This document shows positions 31,887 through 42,570 of a stretch of 64,000 nt of DNA, piece after piece (the first letter of the stretch is position 1; each line of letters opens with the position of its first letter). A program made the translations under genes and the position numbers. This stretch comes from Cafeteria roenbergensis (Eukaryota > Sar > Bigyra > Bicosoecida > Cafeteriaceae): positions 62,001 through 126,000 of the forward strand of contig VLTN01000036.1 in the NCBI GenBank assembly GCA_008330645.1. Reading direction: 5' to 3'. The notes under the pieces were generated by a model. The model was not told the origin of the DNA and ran no database searches. It was given only the letters and a program-made list of their open reading frames with translations.

Positions 31887-34218
31887 ATGAGCTGGGATGA
31901 TATCACAGACCCTGCCATCAGACGGGAATTCCGCGCTTGGGACATGCGCCGAGAAAATCTTGAAGCCGCGCTGGAACGTCTGCTGACCACTAGGGACGAT
32001 GCCCTGTGCAAAATTTGGGTCGCGGAGGTGCAGCGCTGGGCGGCGACGGACGGCCAAAAGGACTGGCAGGCAAGGACCATGGCTCTTCAGTACGTCGCCA
32101 AAACCAAAGCTGAAGGGACATTCGACTGGGCGCGTTTTCGATGCACCCAGGTCAACGTTCAGGCCGACGGCTTGCTTAGCCTTGCCCAGCTCCTGCTTCA
32201 AATGATGGACGCCTACAAGCCTGACCCTGGTTCATACTCTGCCTATGCTGCGAGCGCCATGGCTGCCGCGATCCTCGTGACCAACATTGGGGAGGTGCCA
32301 ATGTACGGCAGATTCCTCAAGGGGTGTATTTCGCTCTACTTTCCACCGCTGCTCGGCCGTCTCATTCCTCCGCGGTCGCCCAGTGAGGTTGCATCAAGCC
32401 GTGCCGGAGCTGCAGCTGCGAAGCCGCCCCCTCAGCCCAAGCCTGGTCCCCGGAGCAAAAAGGCGAAGGCCAAGGCCAAGGCCAAAGCCAAAAAGGCAAG
32501 GGCGCGCCAGCCAGCTGCTGCGGCAGCCTGTTCATCGGCCACCGATTTCAAAATCAACGCCATGCCTCGGTTTCCGGCGTACTGCCAGTGGAGCAATTGG
32601 CGGTTCCGCGCTTCACAGCTTGATCGCAAGGATGTCTGCGTTAGCTTCTCCGACGTGCGCCACTCTGCGCTTCCACCGACCCAAGAGGAGCTCAGCGCGG
32701 CTGTGCGCCGAGAAGCGGTGTCAGTCCTGGCCGTTGAGGGAGCTGGCACAACAGGCCTCGACATGGCCTTTGCCGAACTGCGCGAGCTTGCCAGCAAGGT
32801 GTTCCTGCCTTCTAAAGGAGTCCGCGTCGCAGCGTTTGGCAGTGCAGTGACCGGACTGGCAACGCGCGGCTCAGATGTGGACGTTGTCCTGGTCGGGCAT
32901 TCCGGAGAAGACAGCAAGACAGCAGACGAAATTCGCAGCGCCAAAGAGTCTGACAAGCGTGGAGACGGCAGCTCTCCGGTAAGTCTCCAGCACACCCTGT
33001 CGAGGCGCGGGCACGTGCTGCGTTGGCCAGAGCAACAGGCGATTGATTGCTCGCTTGGCGCCCTTCAAGTCCGCAGTTGATCTACAGCCTCCTGATGGAG
33101 CTGAATCGCTCGGACAGAGTGTTTCGGCTGGATGGGCACAGGCCGCACGCGAAGGTTCCAGTTCTCAAGCTGACCCACAGGCCAAGCAATACGAACATCG
33201 ACGTCGTGTGCAACAATGTTCTGGGTGAGCACAAGCCTGGCTGCGCTGATCATGGCGCCTTCCGTGGCCCGCTCGCTGCCGCGGCGCTTCCCCGTATCCA
33301 TCCAGCTCCTCCCGTGCTCGCCCGCGTTGCCACGACATTCCCCTGACTGCCAAGCGCAGGCGTGCACAACTCCCGCCTCCTCCGTGCTTACATGACGTTC
33401 GACGTGCTTGAGCGGCCTCTGGCGCTGGCCTCCATCGTGAAGCTGTGGGCGCGGCGCCGCAACATCAACGACTCCACACAAGACACGCTCAGCTCCTACG
33501 CATACACTCTGATGGTGGTCTTCTTCCTGCAGCAGCGCGGCGTGCTGCCCAACCTTCAGGCGCCGGGGCTGCTGCGGGCCTACGAGGAGTGGCGCGGTGC
33601 GCTGCTGCCCGCTGTCGAGGTGAATGGCTTCGAGCTGCGGTACTGCGCGGACGACGACTTTCTGGCGGCTCTTGCGAAGGTGAGCTTCTGGTCAGCGAGC
33701 GACACCCCTCGCCACGCAGAGCGGGCCGGACAGGAGTTGGCAGCTACCGGCGCTTTGCGTTGTTGCAGGTGTTGCGCTCCGCGGCCGCGAGGGCCCCGCC
33801 GGCGCTCACTGCGCCGCCTGTTGCTGCGCCACTCTGGTCGTTGGGGACGCAGTGCCGTGTGGAGAGTGAGAAGCTCTCGATGGAGAGCATCGGGTCGCTG
33901 GTCCTCGGCTTCTTCGCGTACTACGCTGGCGTGTTCGACTGGGAGAGGTACGCTGTGTCGGTGCGACTCGGGCGCCCACGGCCTCGGGAGGGGTGGGAGG
34001 CATGCCAGCCTCGACGGATGGGGATCGAAGACCCGTTCGAAGCCGAGCGGGACATCTGTGCAACGCTGGGCAAGGCAGGCAAGCTGCGCGGTCAGGAGCG
34101 AATCTTCAGTGAACTTGATCGCGCAAGACGGGTACTCCACTCGCACCTGAGTGGTGCCAGCGGCGCGGGCCGTGCTGCCGCTGCGCTGGCCGAGCTACTG
34201 AGTGACGAAGGCACTTGA
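31887..34218 (+). CDS. Cid1/GLD2-type poly(A) or poly(U) polymerase
   Basis: Non-canonical nucleotidyltransferase that adds A or U residues to RNA 3' ends. Exons 31887-32978, 33077-33224, 33360-33679 and 33769-34218 give 669 residues; introns of 98, 135 and 89 nt have GTAAGT, GTGAGC and GTGAGC donors. The catalytic palm shows AFGSAVTGLATRGSDVDVVL (GS followed by the first two Asp), and the third Asp lies in NTNIDVVCNNVLG after exon 2 is joined. The central and PAP-associated domains follow: LERPLALASIVKLWARRRNIND, SSYAYTLMVVFFLQQRG, then GSLVLGFFAYYAGVFDWE and IEDPFEAERD. The first 310 residues are extra, with a Lys/Ala repeat (near 32466-32503) that may serve as a nuclear signal or bind RNA. 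Adenylation and uridylation cannot be told apart; the specificity histidine is not obvious. Confidence 0.88.
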
Positions 34219-34309
34219 CTTGCAAAAACCGCGTCTATCACTTGCCTCTCCCGTTGTGCCTGCCTGTTTCGCGCGCCAGGGGCAGGGCAAAGGGCACTCA
34301 ACACGCCGC

Positions 34310-34756
34310 TCATGCATCTGCTGCACCCGTCGCAAGCTGCGGGTTTTCGCGCGCCCACTTGGGCGAGTAAACGACGGGGACGCCGTCCAGCTTGCTGGCA
34401 AGGATGAAGTCGTTCACAGACAGCTTGCCGCGCAGCCCGTGCGTGCTGATGCGCACGGTGACGTTGCGAAACCCCGTGATGTGCAGGTCTGGGTGGTGCC
34501 CCGCGGCCTCGGCAACGGCCCCAAAGCCCACGAGCGCGTCCAACGCCGCTTGGAAATTCTTGGCCACGAAGCGGCGCTCCAGGGCGTGGTCAACCACATC
34601 CCATGCCGCGCTGATGCCCTTGCGCATTTCTGCGACGTCAGCACTGCTGAGCACGGCCAAGTCGCTGTCGGCGCTCGTGGTGCAGGGGACGCACGCCAAA
34701 TCGCTCAGTGTTGAGGCGCCCGACTTGACGGCATCCACGGCCGCGGCTGCAGCCAT
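34310..34756 (-). CDS. Pterin-4a-carbinolamine dehydratase
   Basis: EC 4.2.1.96; dehydrates 4a-hydroxytetrahydropterin to recycle tetrahydrobiopterin cofactor. Single exon, 148 residues from the Met at 34756; an alternative Met at 34789 adds 11. Family signature: WDVVDHALERRFVAKNF, then EAAGHHPDLHITGFRNVTV, STHGLRGKLSVNDFILA. The pattern E-x3-H-H-P, then an aromatic and His, then S-x-x-D matches the enzyme's active site (His-His plus the distal His). The N-terminal 40 residues are Ala/Ser/Cys-rich and could be a short targeting peptide or simply an extension. The gene ends 91 bases from the stop of the convergent nucleotidyltransferase gene. Confidence 0.93.
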   Translation of the reverse strand: MAAAAAVDAVKSGASTLSDLACVPCTTSADSDLAVLSSADVAEMRKGISAAWDVVDHALERRFVAKNFQAALDALVGFGAVAEAAGHHPDLHITGFRNVTVRISTHGLRGKLSVNDFILASKLDGVPVVYSPKWARENPQLATGAADA

Positions 34757-35358
34757 GGCGCAGTTCCTGCACTCGCACAAAGGGGGCACACGCTGGCTCC
34801 AAGGGCGGGTCGCGTCCTGTGGACGAAGGGCCGCCCGGCCAGGTGCGGGGGCGGTGCCGGACAGGTGTGCAGGAGTCGCACAGCAAGCGCAACCGCGCTA
34901 CTGTTTGGGACAGCGGGCCTCTGCCCCCCCAGTCGCAAGCAGCATCGATGCGGCAGGAGCCGATCCGAGCAAACGCCCGTGGCAAACGCCCGGAGGGGCG
35001 GCGGCGGCGTGGGCTGCAGGGCGAGGCGCAGCATCCCAGCAGCAAGACACGGATCGCTGCGCACGTGAACCACGCAAGCTGGGCAGGCTGCGCAGCGCGC
35101 GGGGAAGCAGCCGCAGCCCCGGCGGTGCCCCTGCCGACCCTGCTCACCTGCGCAGCGCCCCCAGGGGTCGTGGTCCCAGGGTACCCCCCGGGGCGGCGCG
35201 GGAGCCTCGGGGACCGCGGCACGCGCACACTGGCTCTGCAACATCGGTGAGACTGCTGCGCTTGCTGTTGCAACTTGCGGTCCAGCCCCGTCGCGGTGCT
35301 GGGCCGTCGCACTCCGTCAGCAGCTGGGGACCGACACCCAGGGCGGGTGTCTGTCGCA
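34757..35358. other. Divergent intergenic region
   Basis: Lies between the starts of the dehydratase (minus) and the exchanger (plus). Long open frames on both strands are low-complexity and lack domains, so I do not call genes. Expected to carry two promoters. Confidence 0.4.
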
Positions 35359-38300
35359 ATGGTCCAGTTCGGCCGCTCTCTGAGCGAGGACGCGGGCGGG
35401 GGCGAGCACGGCGGCGGAGCGTTTGCCAAGGACAGCACGGGAGGAGGATTGTTCCTCGTGCTGTGCTTGGCCATTGGCCTCCTGACCCGCAACGTCTTGG
35501 CGCCGAACATGCCGTTTCCGTACACCGTGAGCCAGGGCGCTTTAGCTTGCGGGCGTGGGCTCGGTCAAGCCCGCACGCGGCGACGTGACGCACGCCGCAC
35601 GGCCTGGCAAAGCCGCATCTCCCAGCAGCCGCGCGGCGCAGGCACGCCGCTCCCGGGCCGCGTTGCCAAGCCTGCGCGTCACGATTACGATGCCGCGGCC
35701 GAAGCAGCGAGTTGCCGCTCGGGGGGCCGCCGAAGCCAGCCGAAAAGCCAGTGTCGCCGCGTGCGGCGCGAAAGTGACTGTCCCTCATTTTCGCGCGCCG
35801 TCGCAGGTTATCCTGCTCATCATCGGCCTGGGCCTCGGCGCGCTCAGCAACGTGACGGACGGGTCGCAGTTCCAGGACGCCGTGAACACGTGGGCCAACA
35901 TCGACCCGCACACCATCCTCGTGGTGTTCCTGCCCACGCTGATTTTCGAATCTGCCTTCTCCGTGGACTTTCACATCTTCCGCCGCTCCTTCTGGCAGCT
36001 CTTCATCCTGGCTGTGCCGGGCATGGCGATCGGGACGGGGCTCACCGCCGCCGTGGGGGTGTACCTGTTCCCTTACCAGTGGAGCTGGGAGGCGAGCCTG
36101 ATGTTCGGGTCGATTCTCGCAGCAACCGACCCGGTAGCTGTGGTGGCGCTGCTCAAGGAGCTGGGCGCATCCAAGCAGCTCGAGACGCTCATCGAGGGGG
36201 AGTCCCTTCTCAACGACGGGACCGCCATCGTGGCCTTCACGGCCTTCCGGGGCATGGTCCTGGGGGAGGAGAAAACCATCGAGGAGCTCGTTGGCTTCGG
36301 GATGCAGCTGTCGCTGGGCGGGCCCCTCCTCGGCGCCATTTTCGCGGCGATCAGCATCGTCGCGCTCAGCTACCTCTACAACGACGCCGTGTCTGAGATC
36401 ACGGTCACTGTGGTCGGGTGTTACTCGGTGTTCATGATCGCCGAGGCCACGATGCTGCACACCTCCGGCGTGCTCGCCGTCGTCACCCTTGGCGTGCTCA
36501 TGAGCGGGTTCGGCAAGGTGCACGTCTCTCCCGAGGTGGAGCACGCCATGCACGGGTTCTGGGAGATGCTGTCGTACTTTTCAAACACAGTCATCTTCCT
36601 GCTGTCGGGCGTGATCATCGCCCACAAAACCCTGTACAGCGAGCACATCGACCTGCAGGACTGGGGCTACCTGCTTGCTCTGTACGCCCTCCTGCACGCC
36701 ATCCGCCTCGTCGTTGTCCTGGTCTGCTGGCCCGCGCTGGCCTGCTGCGGGTACCACGTGGACTGGCGCAGGGCGGCGGTGCTGACCTACGCTGGCCTTC
36801 GCGGCGCGGTGGGCCTCAGCCTCGGCCTCATCGTGGAGCAAACCACCCTCTTTGACGCAGCCCTCGCCAAGGCGCACCCCGACGGCCGCTACGACAAGGC
36901 CTTCCGCGCGCACGTCCTCTTCTTCGTCGCTGGCATCGCATTCCTCACGCTGCTCGTCAACGGGTCCACCACCAAGGCCCTCCTCGGTGCTCTCGGCCTG
37001 CAGGGCGAGCCCAAGGCCTCCAAGCAGCTCTTCAGGCAGAGCTGCCAGCTCCTCAACAACCGCGTTGAGCAGCGCGCGGCAGAGCTGCAGCGGGACCCCC
37101 ACCTGCTCAGAGCCGACTGGCGGCAGCTCTGGGCATACCTTCCCGTGCCCACCGCCGACGTCTACCGCCAGCGCCGCTCCAAGGGCCACATCTTCACCAC
37201 ACGCGGAGAACAGAACCGCCTCCCGCCCAGGCTGCGAAACCGCTGGATGCGCTACGCGGAGCGCTTTGACGAGGCCTTTGGCGTCGAGCCCGAGCCTGGG
37301 GAGGGGGCGCCGCCGCACCTTCTGGGCGACGCTTCGGCGATGAAGCGCGCCGCCGGCCCGCTGGGAGGCAGCCACGTGGACAACCCGGCCGCCGCCGCCG
37401 CCGCCACTGCTGACGCTGGTGGTGGCGGTCACGGCAACGACGGCGATTCCGCTGCCCCCGCCGAGAGCCCCGCCGAAGCCGCGGACGGCTCCAGCACACC
37501 CGGCTCGACAGAGGGCCTCCCTCCGCCCGAGTCCCCGGGCGCTAGCGCCGGCAACTCCGCGCTCCTTCGCACCAGCGCTTCCGGCAGAGCTGCGCGCGTG
37601 GGTGGCTCTGCCGGCGCAACGGAGGCAGGCGCATCGCTGCGCGACGCAGCGGCCGCGAGCGCTGCCGGCTCTGCCACGGACGAAGACCTCCCCGCCGGCC
37701 GCCGCTTCGGCGCGGAGCTGTGCGGATTTCCACTTCCTTTCTGTTGCGCGTCGATCCTGCCATGCGTGCTGGTCGATCGCGCGGAGCGGGCGAGGCGTCG
37801 GCGCGAGGCGGAGGAGGCGGAGCTCGCAGACGACGACGTTTCAACGGCGGTTTCGCGCTCCAAGCCGCGAGCCGCGGGTGGCCAGAGCGGGCATGCCAGG
37901 GGTGCAGGGGGCGGCGGCGCCACGGAGGGCTCAGTGCGAAACCCGCTGGCTGGGGCGGCTCTGCCGGCAGCGGGCTCTGCCGCCGGAATGGAGATGGTGA
38001 CGCTGTCCAAGCCAGCGGACGGGGCCACGCCGGCCGACGGAGCCACGCCGGCTACGGCGCCGGCGCCGGATGCGGCGGGCAGCGACCCCAGCAGCGGCGG
38101 CGGCGGTGCCGCGGCGTTCACGGCTCTGCCGGCTCCCAGCTCTGCCGCTGCGTTGAGTTGCGACAGCCCCGCCGTGGTTGCCTCCCGCCGAAAGTTCGTG
38201 ACGTCTCTTCGTGGGTGTTACTGGCGGCGGTTCGAGCGGGGGCTGGTGGGCGCGCGGTCGCTGCGGCTGCTGCTTGACGCGGCCGACTGGCAGGGGGACC

Positions 38301-40501
38301 GCGACGGGAGAGGCGCGCTGGGGTCCTTCGAGGGGGCCCTGTCCGGCTCCATCGCGGTTTCGTGGTCGTTGCGGCTCTGCCACCGCGCGGCGGCGTTCGG
38401 GTCCGTTGTGCGGCCTCTACTCTTTGCGCAGCTGCAGCTGCTCGTGGAGTGCGCTTCAAACTTCGCGGCTGGGCACGAGGCTGCGGCAGGAAAGGCCCGC
38501 TTCTGGGGCGTGGGGGGCGAGGAGGGTGCCGCAGCCGCGGTCGTGGCGGAGGCCCATGCGGAGGCCGGCAGAGCCGAGGAGTTGCTGCGGTCGATTGAGG
38601 AGGCGTTTCCCGAGGTGGTCCGAGCGACGCAGACGGGTCTCGCCGTCCGAGCGTTGCTCATCGCCGAGAGACGCGAGATCGAGTCGCTCGCCCGCGACGG
38701 CGCACTGGAACCCTCCCAGGCAGAGCGACTCCTCGACGCGAACAGCGCCTCCACCAAGAAGGCCACTCTGCACCCCCCCTCCCTGGACCTCCCCTCAGTG
38801 CGGCAGCTGATCAGAGGCATGGCCTTCGCCAGCGGCGTGGACGGCGCCGTCATCGACAAGCTCAAGGCCGCATCGAGACGCCGCCTCATTCCGGCAGGAT
38901 CGCCCATATTCGGCGTGGCCCAGCCCGCCACAGCGGTGGTTCTCCTCGTGTCGGGCCAGGCGGCCCTACTTGCCCCCAACGCCGCCGTCGTCGCGGACCG
39001 CGGCTTCCACGTGGGCTTCACCGCGGACGGCGACGACGGGTACGACTCCGCTGCTGACTCACCCCGTGAAACCGCCGCTCGTCGCGGGGACCGCAGCGAG
39101 CGCGCTGACGCCGACGACGAAGCGGCGGCCTTTGACGCCGTCGGGGCCACAGACGGCGACTCCCCAGTCAGCAGCACGTCTGGCAGAGCCACCCCTGACT
39201 CCGGCCCGCTGGAAGGATCGACCCCACCGGTGGTGGTCGCGGCTGCCCGCCGCGCAGCGGTGTCCAGCCCTCTGGGCGGGCGATTCCCGGGCTCTGCCGG
39301 GTTCGGCTCTGCCATGCCAGGCTCGGGTGGGCCCGTTGCCGCCGCGCGTGGCTCTGCCAAGTCTCTGAGCAGAGCGCAGTCGGCGGCGGCCGCCGGGCGG
39401 GTGCTGCTGCGGCGATCGGAGGGCCCGGGGACCCTTCTCGGCCTCCTCGCCGTGCTGGAGGGAACTCCGCACCTGGCTGACGCGCGCGCGCGCACGCCCG
39501 TGGAGGTGGTGGAGCTGGCGGCGCCTGCGCTGCGGGGCGCGATGGCGGCGTCGCCGGCACTCACGCGAAACCTCTGGGCGGCAGCAGCTGCCCGTGTGGC
39601 AGAGCTCTTCCTCGACACTTTCGCGGAATGTTCCCCGGAAGCGATCCAGGAGGCCGTTGCCACCGGCGTGCTCGTGGTGCCGGCGGGGCCTCACGCCGTG
39701 CGCGACCTGACCATGCCCGGCGCGGAGCCTGCCAACAGGCCCCTGTCGAGCAGGGCTGCCCGGGCCGGCAGAGCCGCAGGCATGAGCAGAGCCGCCTCCA
39801 GCACCGGTGGGTCCCTCGGCGGGGGAAGGATGTCCCGTCTGGCATCCGAGATGACGGAAGTGAAGCCACCTCCGAGTCAGACGCTGAAGGCAGGCACGTC
39901 GCGCGGGAGCCTCTCTTCGCCAGGCCACGGCGTGTCGGGCTGGATTTCCACCGACGGCGACACGTTCATCCTGCTCCGGGGGTCGCTCCTGCAGCGGGGT
40001 CAGACCCGCCTCGTGCCGGCCGTTCATGCCTTCCGCACCATCCACCCGTGCGCAGAGCCCCTCCGCTTCTCCAGCGGATCCCTCCTGCTCCGGCTGAGCG
40101 CCGAGTGCATGCGTCGGCTGGCGGACACGGTGAGAGCCGAGGCGTCTCTCGACGGGACGGATCTGCCGAGGGGCGGAAGGGGCTCTGCCGGCAGAGCCAT
40201 GGGTGCCGGGCCTCACGGAGGCGCAGACGGCGGTGGAGGCCGAGGAGCAGGAGGCGGCGGCGGCGGCGGGGCGGGCAGCGGCGGTGGCAGCGGCCTGAGG
40301 CTGCGGCGGCCGCCTGGTGCGCCCCGGCTGGTGGAGGGATCTGCGAGCCCTATTGCCGGCAACGGCGGTGGCATGGGCAGGGCGCCCTCCCACGGCGATG
40401 TGGCGGCGGCCAGGGCTGCAGAGAAGTTCCAGTTCCGCAGCCTTGTGGAAAACTCGGAGCGCCTTGCGGCGGGGCTTCCAGGGGCGCGAAACCGCAGCTA
40501 G
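35359..40501 (+). CDS. Na+/H+ exchanger of the SOS1/NHE (CPA1) type
   Basis: Plasma-membrane-type sodium/proton antiporter with a very long cytosolic tail. Exon 1 (35359-35526) encodes a short acidic start and the first helix; exon 2 (35807-40501) the rest, about 1620 residues, joined as PFPYT-VILLIIGLGLG across a 280-nt GTGAGC/CAG intron. CPA1 hallmarks are FLPTLIFESAFSVDFHIF, SILAATDPVAVVALLKELGA, ESLLNDGTAIVAFTAF (ND ion-binding pair) and LTYAGLRGAVGLSLGL. After the membrane domain come long Ala/Gly/Ser inserts and a weak cyclic-nucleotide-binding-like stretch near residues 1055-1125 (RRRLIPAGSPIFGVAQPATA then VVLLVSGQAAL), as in SOS1 and sperm NHE. I see no voltage-sensor helices, so SOS1 is the closer plan. 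At least 13 copies of the GGCTCTGCC/GGCAGAGCC motif lie in the tail. Confidence 0.88.
40181..40198. repeat. Perfect palindrome of the recurrent GGCTCTGCC motif
   Basis: The sequence GGCTCTGCCGGCAGAGCC equals its own reverse complement. It is two abutting copies, in opposite orientation, of a 9-mer that recurs through several genes in the window. It lies in the coding tail of the exchanger, reading GSAGRA. Confidence 0.9.
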
Positions 40502-40938
40502 AGCTGCCATGCGGACGGCCCATCGCTGTGGCTGGCTCTCTTCACGCGGCTGGCGCACAGGCCGGCTCGCCGCCGAGTGCATCGTGGTCGGCTGTTGCTG
40601 GCCCGAAGTTTTTCCACGTGGAACATGGAGGCTGCGTGGGCGGGAGACGGGGGACGGGCGGTAGCACTATCCGGCTGTCGCCCAACACAGGATCGCTCAC
40701 GGGAGCTGGGCGCGTTCGCGAGCGCAGCTGCACCCGTGTATGATGAAGCAGTGGTTTTGAGTTATACGCGGGAAGGGTTTGTGTGTGTGGCACTCACCGG
40801 CAGCAGCACCAGCAGCGGCATGTGTAGGTGGGAGTCGTGGACATGAGTGGCGAGCTGCGGCGCCTCGTGCGCGAAATCGAGTATTTTTTCAGGCAGCGCA
40901 TGGCCATGTGCACTGCGGAGTCCAGACTCGCGCCAAGG
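40502..40938. other. Convergent intergenic region
   Basis: Between the 3' ends of the exchanger (plus) and the TLC gene (minus). On the minus strand a GTGAGT donor-like site follows a Leu-rich frame near 40795-40850, which could hint at an extra small exon, but I cannot tie it to a gene. Confidence 0.35.
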
Positions 40939-42012
40939 TCAGTCGGTTTTCGGACCCGATCCTTCCGGGGCGGCTGCCACAATTTTCCTAACGCCTGCCC
41001 GAACCCAAACCAGGTTCAGGGCTAGCATGGCTGCCGAGGAGGCGTAGCACCACCAGCGGGGAGCGGGCAAGTCGGGTCGGCTGGAGCGCGCCCAGCCGTA
41101 CGCGCCGAGCAGCACAGGCCACCCCAGGACCCTCACGGCCACGAACACGATCGCGAGGACGGCGGTCAAAGGCCCGCGGCAGGACGCCATGAGTCGCTCC
41201 ACCGCTGAGGGGGCCGCGGGCGCCGGCCGACGGCCAGCAGCTCGGGTCGCCTTGGCGGCGGCTGCAGCAGCAGCTTCTGCGCCTCCCCTGGCCGCGCCCA
41301 TGAGCCACGAGACGTGCAGCAGCGGCGTGCTAGCGTGCTGCAACAGCAGAAGCGCGGTCAGCGACGCTGCAGGGCCGTTTCGGAAGCGCGGACCAACGGC
41401 AGGGTGGGTGGCGAACCCGCAAACGCAAGCGGCGTGGTGAGCAAGCTGGTCCCAGCGCACTCGGGGGACGCGCGGCTTGACCGAGCCCGAGCCCTTGGCA
41501 GAGGGCCCTCGCGGGCGAGCCGCTGAGGCAAGCAGCGGGGCGAGGTGGAGGGCAGTGTCGACGCAATAGTAGGTGACCTCAAATACGGCGTGGCGCATCA
41601 CTGTGGACGTCACTAGGTCGTCATCCACCTCGTGGCGGCGCCGCACAAACACGTCCCACAGCACCCACGCCCCCACAGCGGCTCCCCGGCACGAGTGGAC
41701 CGTCGACACGAAGCGAGCTGGAAGCTTGCTTTCTGCGTCGGGCAGGAGGCGCAGCCCCAGGGCGCGCAGCAACCGAGGCAGAATTGCAGCGCCTGCGCCG
41801 GCTGCCACCGAGAGCGACGCCACGTCGGTCCCCGCTGCCGCGATCAGGTCCCACGCCGAAGGCTCCGAAAAAGAGGCCATCGCGCCGCTTGTCAGCGCTC
41901 CAGGGGTGATGCCGAGCGAGGGCGGAACTGTGGACTTGCTGGGCGGCTGGACAGGCTCTGCCGCCGCGGCAACTGCGCCGTGGCGCTCGCTGGCTCCAGC
42001 AGCCGGCCGCAT
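40939..42012 (-). CDS. TLC-domain multi-pass membrane protein
   Basis: TRAM-LAG1-CLN8 domain protein, 357 residues, single exon. Predicted helices include ASLSVAAGAGAAILPRLL, the region after STVHSCRGAAVGAWVLWDVF, FEVTYYCVDTALHLAPLLA, the RWDQLAHHAACVCGFATHP segment (TLC family has paired His here), LLLQHASTPLLHVSWLM (family pattern E-x-S-T-P-x-L), and two late helices (VLAIVFVAVRVLGWPVLL and YASSAAMLALNLVWV). A Lag1-type ceramide synthase would carry a fuller Lag1 motif with HH and DD; only HH is clear, so a TLCD-type protein that shapes membrane lipids is likelier. The Met at 41880 (MASFSEPSAW) is an alternative start that removes a low-complexity leader. Confidence 0.72.
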   Translation of the reverse strand: MRPAAGASERHGAVAAAAEPVQPPSKSTVPPSLGITPGALTSGAMASFSEPSAWDLIAAAGTDVASLSVAAGAGAAILPRLLRALGLRLLPDAESKLPARFVSTVHSCRGAAVGAWVLWDVFVRRRHEVDDDLVTSTVMRHAVFEVTYYCVDTALHLAPLLASAARPRGPSAKGSGSVKPRVPRVRWDQLAHHAACVCGFATHPAVGPRFRNGPAASLTALLLLQHASTPLLHVSWLMGAARGGAEAAAAAAAKATRAAGRRPAPAAPSAVERLMASCRGPLTAVLAIVFVAVRVLGWPVLLGAYGWARSSRPDLPAPRWWCYASSAAMLALNLVWVRAGVRKIVAAAPEGSGPKTD

Positions 42013-42570
42013 CAGTCGCTGGCCGCCAGCTGGAGGGTGGGCGGGCGTGCGCGGCTGTCAGAATCGGAGGATGCCCGCCGACTCGCCCCTCGCCCCCCTC
42101 CCCGGTGGGTAGCTGGGAGCGTTGGGCTGCGCGCTCACCAGCACCCACCAAGTTGGCGGCGGTTGCGCTTGCCCCTGCCGGTGGAACACCGACCAGTCTA
42201 GGCGAGGGGGGGAGTGGGAGGGGGCTAAGGAGTGGAACAACCTGAACGTGGACATCCCGCCAGTTGTGTCCGGACAGCAATGTTTCGCAGAGCTGACACG
42301 CAGCGTCCGGGGCGCCGACGAGGCGAACCCGATTCGACCGTCGCGCTCGGCTGCGGGTCGCCCGCGCGGCCGCTGAGCGCATGGCTCGTGACGGCATGCG
42401 CTCACGTCGAGAGCTGCCAACACACCAGATGGGGCCGCTCCCAGCGTCGTTGGTCCAGATGGGGCTGCACGCGGGCGGCGAAGCTTGTCAGAGTGTCTGT
42501 TCGTGGGCCGGAGTCGGCGCGTTCACTTGCAGCAAACAAGGCCTTGCACGTTTGGTGTCCGTGGTCTGTC
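42013..42570. other. Spacer between TLC and BBS12-like genes
   Basis: Both flanking genes are on the minus strand; this holds the TLC promoter and the end of the BBS12-like transcript. Less GC-biased than the genes. No exon recognised. Confidence 0.45.

Noticed and set aside
40795-40850. Possible extra minus-strand exon ending in a GTGAGT donor after a Leu-rich frame
   Set aside because: No partner exon or family match; the TLC frame already ends properly at 40939.
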